From DASZYF01 sp035545535 (GTDB lineage: Bacteria; Actinomycetota; Actinomycetes; Mycobacteriales; CAJCIY01), in contig DASZYF010000192.1 in NCBI GenBank assembly GCA_035545535.1, forward strand, positions 1 through 16,961: 16,961 bases of DNA, read 5' to 3'. The notes under the pieces were generated by a model, which was given only the letters and a program-made list of their open reading frames with translations, was not told the DNA's origin and did not search any database. Numbering within the stretch: the first letter of the stretch is position 1; every line of letters begins with the position of its first letter. Shown here piece by piece: positions 13,882 through 16,961 of this stretch. A program made the translations under genes and the position numbers.

Positions 13882-14382
13882 TCAGGTACGGCCCTCACGC
13901 TGCTGCGCGGCCCGCATGGTCGAGCTGTGGGGAAGCCAGTCGGCCAGCCGCACCGTGTAGCCCGCGTCCCGGAGGTCCCGCACCACCGCCGGGTCGTCGT
14001 CGACGATCAGCGCGATCCGGTACTGGGTGGCGAGGTCGCGCACCATCTCGCGCTTGGTGTGGCGCGCCGGCCGGCGGTCGGTGTCGCTGCGCATCAGGAG
14101 CGGCTCGGACGGCAGCCCGTGGCGGGCCAGCCAGGCCGCGGTGACCGCCCGGGTGTGCTCGGGCCGTCCGGTCAGCCACACGACGCGGTGGGTGTGGATC
14201 AGCGCGAGGACGAGCGCGATGCCCTCCGGCAGGGGAGGGTCGTCGCCGGCCGCCGCGAAGAAGCCGTCCCAGTCCTTCGGCGCGTTCTCGATGAGCGGCA
14301 GGCGGTGGCGCACGTCAGCGACGACGCCGTCGATGTCGACGACCGCCACGGGCTGCGAACCCGCGCCCCCTGCCTCGGCCAC
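13882..14382 (-). CDS. HAD-superfamily phosphatase (PNKP-phosphatase-like)
   Basis: This 166-residue protein is a HAD-type hydrolase. Motif I is VVDIDGV with Asp16 as likely nucleophile and Asp18 as acid/base. Motif II is Thr71 in WLTGRP, motif III is probably Lys110 in RHTKREM, and motif IV is Asp128-Asp130 in IVDDDP. The small size and the layout VDIDGVVAD...WLTGRPE resemble the phosphatase domain of polynucleotide kinase/phosphatase, but no kinase domain is present and the substrate is unknown. GTG 14382 is used; a later in-frame GTG, just before the VAVVDIDG strand, is possible because no convincing ribosome site is seen at either. It is divergent from the small membrane protein gene at 14526, with a 143-nt gap that shows no clear promoter. 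Confidence 0.8.
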   Translation of the reverse strand: MAEAGGAGSQPVAVVDIDGVVADVRHRLPLIENAPKDWDGFFAAAGDDPPLPEGIALVLALIHTHRVVWLTGRPEHTRAVTAAWLARHGLPSEPLLMRSDTDRRPARHTKREMVRDLATQYRIALIVDDDPAVVRDLRDAGYTVRLADWLPHSSTMRAAQQREGRT

Positions 14383-14525
14383 CTGCGCAGCGTGCCATGC
14401 CGGAGACGTCGGTGCAGGCGCAAACGCCGGGCGGGGCGCCGCACAGGTCCGCTGATGTGGCGGCCGCGTGGGCGCCGAGTGGGGTCGCCGCGCGCCGGGT
14501 GAGCGCTGCGTGGCAGCATGTCGCC

Positions 14526-14738
14526 ATGACGTCGGACAAGCTCGCGCACGAGATCGAGGCGCATCCGCGGGGCACCGCCGGCGCGTGGCTCGCCGTGGTG
14601 CTGATGACCATCGGCGTCGGCGTGATCACCGTCGGCATCTGCGCGACGAGCTGGCCGATCGCCATCGTGGGCCTGGTCGTCGGCTTCATCGGCGTGGTCG
14701 CCGGGAAGCTCAGCAACATCATGAGCCAGGTGCACTGA
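14526..14738 (+). CDS. Small two-helix membrane protein
   Basis: This 70-residue protein has a short charged N-terminus (TSDKLAHEIEAHPRGT), followed by two hydrophobic helices at about residues 18-40 (AGAWLAVVLMTIGVGVITVGI) and 44-62 (WPIAIVGLVVGFIGVVAGK). The arrangement, histidine near residue 13 then AW and two helices, resembles a small actinobacterial family of unknown function that carries HGxxxAAWxxV (perhaps DUF6704); I am not sure of membership. ATG 14526 was chosen because the hydrophilic start is short and in keeping with that family; the frame is open further upstream without a plausible start. Its last 20 bases overlap the 3' end of the convergent AlkB-like gene. Confidence 0.72.
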   Translation: MTSDKLAHEIEAHPRGTAGAWLAVVLMTIGVGVITVGICATSWPIAIVGLVVGFIGVVAGKLSNIMSQVH

Positions 14739-15399
14739 CCTCCGGGTCGTGAGGTGCGGTGAGGTGCCGCACCGTCACCGCCATCCGCGGTCCGACCGCC
14801 CGCGTGGTCTTGGGCACGCAGTGCTGCCACTCGCGCTGGCACGCCCCGCCCATCACGACCAGGTCACCCGGGCCGGGGCGCAGCATGAGCGCCCGCCCTC
14901 CGGTGCGCGGGCGCAGCAGGAACCGGCGCGGCGCGCCGAGCGTCACGGTGGCGACCATCGGCGCGGCGAACAGGTGCCGGACGCGGTCGCCGTGCCAGGC
15001 CACGCTGTCGCGTCCGTCCCGGTACAGGTTGACCGCGACGCTGTCGAAAGGCGTCGCGTAGCGGTCGCGCAGCGCCTCACGGATGGCGGCCAGGGGAGCG
15101 GGGGGCTCGCCGGCGAACAGCGCGGTGAGCCGGGGTTCAGCGACGATGCGGTCGTACATCGGGACCTCCCGGGCGGTCCACTCAGCCTCCCGCAGGAGCC
15201 GGTCGAAGAGCACGTCCGGCCCGCGCAGCCAGCCCGGCACGACGTCGACCCACGACCGCGCATCGAGCACGTGGCGGACGAGGCCCGTGAACGTGGAGTC
15301 GAGCAGATCGGGCGGAAGGGGAGCGCCGCCGACCTCGAGGCCGAGGGCCAGGCCGGGCTGCCAGACCAGCTCCGGCACCGTCGCGACACGCTCGAACAT
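14719..15399 (-). CDS. AlkB-like 2-oxoglutarate/Fe(II) dioxygenase
   Basis: This 226-residue protein is an AlkB-family dioxygenase, expected to remove alkyl groups from bases in DNA or RNA by oxidation. All key residues are present: NLY at 124-126 for 2-oxoglutarate, His136 and Asp138 in WHGDR, His193 in WQHCVPKT, and Arg205 and Arg211 in GPRMAVTVR. ATG 15399 was chosen because a TAGCAT box ends exactly 7 nt upstream of it on the minus strand, which fits a leaderless transcript, and because the longer frame runs into the divergent ABC gene. The start lies 43 nt from that of the ABC gene. The stop lies inside the end of the small membrane protein gene. Whether DNA, RNA or protein is the substrate is not shown. 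Confidence 0.9.
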   Translation of the reverse strand: MFERVATVPELVWQPGLALGLEVGGAPLPPDLLDSTFTGLVRHVLDARSWVDVVPGWLRGPDVLFDRLLREAEWTAREVPMYDRIVAEPRLTALFAGEPPAPLAAIREALRDRYATPFDSVAVNLYRDGRDSVAWHGDRVRHLFAAPMVATVTLGAPRRFLLRPRTGGRALMLRPGPGDLVVMGGACQREWQHCVPKTTRAVGPRMAVTVRHLTAPHDPEVSAPGS

Positions 15400-15406
15400 G
15401 CGTTCG

Positions 15407-15435
15407 ATGCTACCGCTGTGCGGGTTCCGTAGGGT
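15407..15435. promoter_or_regulatory. Symmetric divergent leaderless promoters of alkB-like and ABC genes
   Basis: A minus-strand -10 TAGCAT (plus 15407-15412) and a plus-strand -10 TAGGGT (15430-15435) are separated by 17 nt, so each lies where the other's -35 would be. Each ends 7 nt before its start codon (ATG 15399 and GTG 15443). The spacer holds a small dyad, CCGC-TGT-GCGG (15413-15423). Neither side has a TTGAC box. Confidence 0.55.
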
Positions 15436-15442
15436 TCGGCAG

Positions 15443-16252
15443 GTGCGCGACGGTGCGACAGTCATCGAGCTGCGCGGGATCACCGTCGACGTGCTCGGTC
15501 CGAGCGGGGCGAAGGTCCGCCTGCTCGAGCGGGCCGACTGGAGGGTCGGTGCCGGCGAGACCTGGGTGGTGCTCGGACCGAACGGCGCCGGCAAGAGCAC
15601 GCTGCTGTCGGTCGCGGGAGCGCGCCGGTTCCCGGCGGAGGGGACGGCGAGCGTCCTCGGGCACCGGCTGGGGACGACGGACCTGCGCGAGCTGCGACGG
15701 GCGGTCGGCCATGTCGACCTGCGCCTGGCCGACGAGCTCGGCGGGCACCTCCCGGCCCGCGCCGTCGTCGTCACGGGTCGCACGGCCAGCACCGTCCCGC
15801 TGTGGTCACGTTATGTCGAATCCGACTGGAAGCGCGGGGATGATCTGTTGCGCCTCGTCGGCGCCGGGAAGGCCGCCGAGCAGCGGTTCGGGACCCTGTC
15901 GCAGGGCGAGCGGGCCCGGGTGCTCATCGCGCGGGCGCTGATGCCCGGGCCCGAGCTGCTCATCCTGGACGAGCCGGCCGCGGGTCTTGACCTGGTCGGT
16001 CGCGAGCAGCTGCTGCACGCGCTGGACGACCTGCGGACCCAACAGCCCGACCTGGCGATCGTCCTGGTGACGCACCACGTCGAGGAGATCCCGGCGTCGG
16101 CCTCGCACGCCGTCGTCGTGTCCGGCGGCCGCATCGTCGCCGCCGGTCAGGTCGCCGACGTCGTGACCTCCGAGGTCCTCACTGGTGCCTACGGCACGAC
16201 GGTGACGGTTCGGGAGGAGGAGGGCCGCTTCAGCGCACGGGTGCGCCGATGA
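15443..16252 (+). CDS. ABC transporter ATP-binding protein (orphan ATPase)
   Basis: This 269-residue protein is a single ABC ATPase domain. Walker A is GPNGAGKST (45-53), the signature is LSQGE (152-156), Walker B is LLILDEP with Asp176 and Glu177, and the H-loop histidine is in VTHHVEE. It resembles the YlmA/ModF-like group by overall layout. No permease or binding protein gene adjoins it, so it may act with a distant partner or in a non-transport role. GTG 15443 was chosen because TAGGGT ends 7 nt before it and the first residues (VRDGATVIELRGI) begin the ABC fold; the frame is open further upstream but antisense to the AlkB gene. The 82-nt gap to the next gene (16253-16334) is relatively A/T-rich around 16280-16305 and shows only a weak GCGC-TTCC-GCGC hairpin. 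Confidence 0.92.
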   Translation: MRDGATVIELRGITVDVLGPSGAKVRLLERADWRVGAGETWVVLGPNGAGKSTLLSVAGARRFPAEGTASVLGHRLGTTDLRELRRAVGHVDLRLADELGGHLPARAVVVTGRTASTVPLWSRYVESDWKRGDDLLRLVGAGKAAEQRFGTLSQGERARVLIARALMPGPELLILDEPAAGLDLVGREQLLHALDDLRTQQPDLAIVLVTHHVEEIPASASHAVVVSGGRIVAAGQVADVVTSEVLTGAYGTTVTVREEEGRFSARVRR

Positions 16253-16334
16253 CCCGACATCTCCTGTGCTGCAAGCCTTCTCGATATGACATAAGCGTGA
16301 TTAACGGCGCTTCCGCGCGAGGTGGACGGGCGGG

Positions 16335-16961
16335 TCAGCCGCCGAGCGACTTGGCCCAGGCGGCGACGGCGGCGCTGGCCGCGGCGTCCTTCGGGCTGTC
16401 GGTCTCGACCGCGAACGCGAACACGCCGCGCGAGCTGTAGGCCACGACCTGGCCCTTCGGCGCGGGCGCCTTGGCCGTGGTGAAGGCCTTCGCGGCGTCG
16501 GCCGTCGGGAACTGCAGCGCCAGCGCCGAGATCTCCGAGCCCTTGGCGTTCTTGGCGTCGAGCGACTCGGCCGCGGTGGCCCCGGTGACCGCGTGGCCCG
16601 CGACCTGGCCCGGAAGGATCTCGGTGACCTTCTGGTCCACCGGAGCACCCTCGGCCGTGAAGCCGGCCGGCAGGGTGCTCGTGAGCAACGCGGGCGTCAG
16701 CCGGGCCGCGTGGTGCACCGGAGCCTGCGGCAGCGTCGCGTTGTTGTCGGACGTCGAGCCACCGCCGAACCAGACGAAGTACGCGGCGGCAGCCGAACCG
16801 ACGAGGGCGACACCTGCGGCCGGCGCGACCCAGCGCGGACGGGGGTTGCCGGACTTCGCAGCCTTGGGCGCGGCGGGCGCCTCGGCGAGCGCGGCCTCGG
16901 GGGCGAGCGGCACGGGAGCCGGGGCGGCCGGGGCCTCAGCCTGCGGCCAGCCGGCGCCGGG
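16335..16961 (-). CDS. Membrane-anchored extracytoplasmic protein, unknown function (5' partial)
   Basis: The frame is open to the window edge, so at least 208 codons belong to a longer gene; GTG 16913 is probably internal. The visible part has a Pro/Ala-rich segment (APAAPAPVPLAPEAALAE), a short basic stretch (NPRPR), one membrane helix (WVAPAAGVALVGSAAAAYFVWF) and an outside domain of about 130 residues. That domain contains VTEILPGQVAGHAVTGA, LALQFPTADAAKAFTTA and GVFAFAVET, and ends AWAKSLGG. The pattern fits a cytoplasmic N-terminal region, an anchor and an exported C-terminal domain. I do not recognise the family. It is convergent with the ABC ATPase gene. Confidence 0.75.
   Translation of the reverse strand, partial: PGAGWPQAEAPAAPAPVPLAPEAALAEAPAAPKAAKSGNPRPRWVAPAAGVALVGSAAAAYFVWFGGGSTSDNNATLPQAPVHHAARLTPALLTSTLPAGFTAEGAPVDQKVTEILPGQVAGHAVTGATAAESLDAKNAKGSEISALALQFPTADAAKAFTTAKAPAPKGQVVAYSSRGVFAFAVETDSPKDAAASAAVAAWAKSLGG

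Noticed and set aside
13248..13898. A 216-codon minus-strand frame over the merR end and the DUF5999-like gene.
   Set aside because: It is Arg/Pro-rich shadow sequence in another frame of the DUF5999-like gene, which has the recognisable conserved core.
16249..16440. A 63-codon plus-strand frame overlapping the end of the ABC gene.
   Set aside because: No ribosome site, no family resemblance, and most of it is antisense to the partial gene at 16335-16961.

Overview
This window is a high-GC actinobacterial chromosome segment. The evidence is very GC-rich third codon positions, frequent GTG starts, TTGAC/TANNNT promoters, leaderless genes, and gene order. Two blocks known from Mycobacterium and other Actinomycetes lie side by side: scpB-rluB-cmk-der (as in Rv1710-Rv1713), and a CDP-alcohol phosphatidyltransferase followed by gcvH-garA-ftsR-bifunctional nuclease-merR (as in Rv1822 and Rv1826-Rv1830). 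The genus cannot be fixed from the sequence. Most of the window is conserved housekeeping DNA. I found no phage, insertion sequence, CRISPR array or defence locus.

Positions 1-5869, all plus strand: the end of scpB (chromosome condensation), rluB (23S rRNA pseudouridine synthase), aroH and tyrA (chorismate to the phenylalanine/tyrosine branch), a single reading frame that fuses CMP kinase to a PlsC-type acyltransferase, and der (50S ribosome assembly GTPase). Most junctions are start/stop overlaps, so translation is probably coupled. The aroH promoter region carries a dyad that fills a 19-nt spacer between -35 and -10, as in MerR-controlled promoters.

Positions 5884-7046: tRNA-Pro(GGG), whose 3' end is repeated in a 21-bp tandem array, then on the minus strand a secreted GH16 glucanase with a very lysine-rich linker.

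Positions 7113-13432, plus strand: a membrane CDP-alcohol phosphatidyltransferase; a long nucleotidyltransferase / beta-helix / phosphomutase-like protein whose phosphomutase motifs are degenerate; gcvH; a zinc-ribbon GarA-like FHA protein; the MerR-type regulator FtsR; a DUF151 nuclease-family protein; and a second, leaderless MerR regulator with a dyad over its -35 box. Phospholipid and sugar-nucleotide metabolism, glycine cleavage, 2-oxoglutarate/glutamate control and cell-division control are neighbours here.

Positions 13433-16961: small and accessory genes on both strands. They are a DUF5999-like Cys/His protein, a HAD-type phosphatase, a 70-residue two-helix membrane protein, an AlkB-like dioxygenase divergent from an orphan ABC ATPase across a symmetric leaderless promoter pair, and the C-terminal part of a membrane-anchored protein that runs off the window. 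The most notable items are the Cmk-PlsC fusion, the apparently dead phosphomutase domain, the aroH and alkB/ABC promoter architectures, and the tRNA-Pro repeats.
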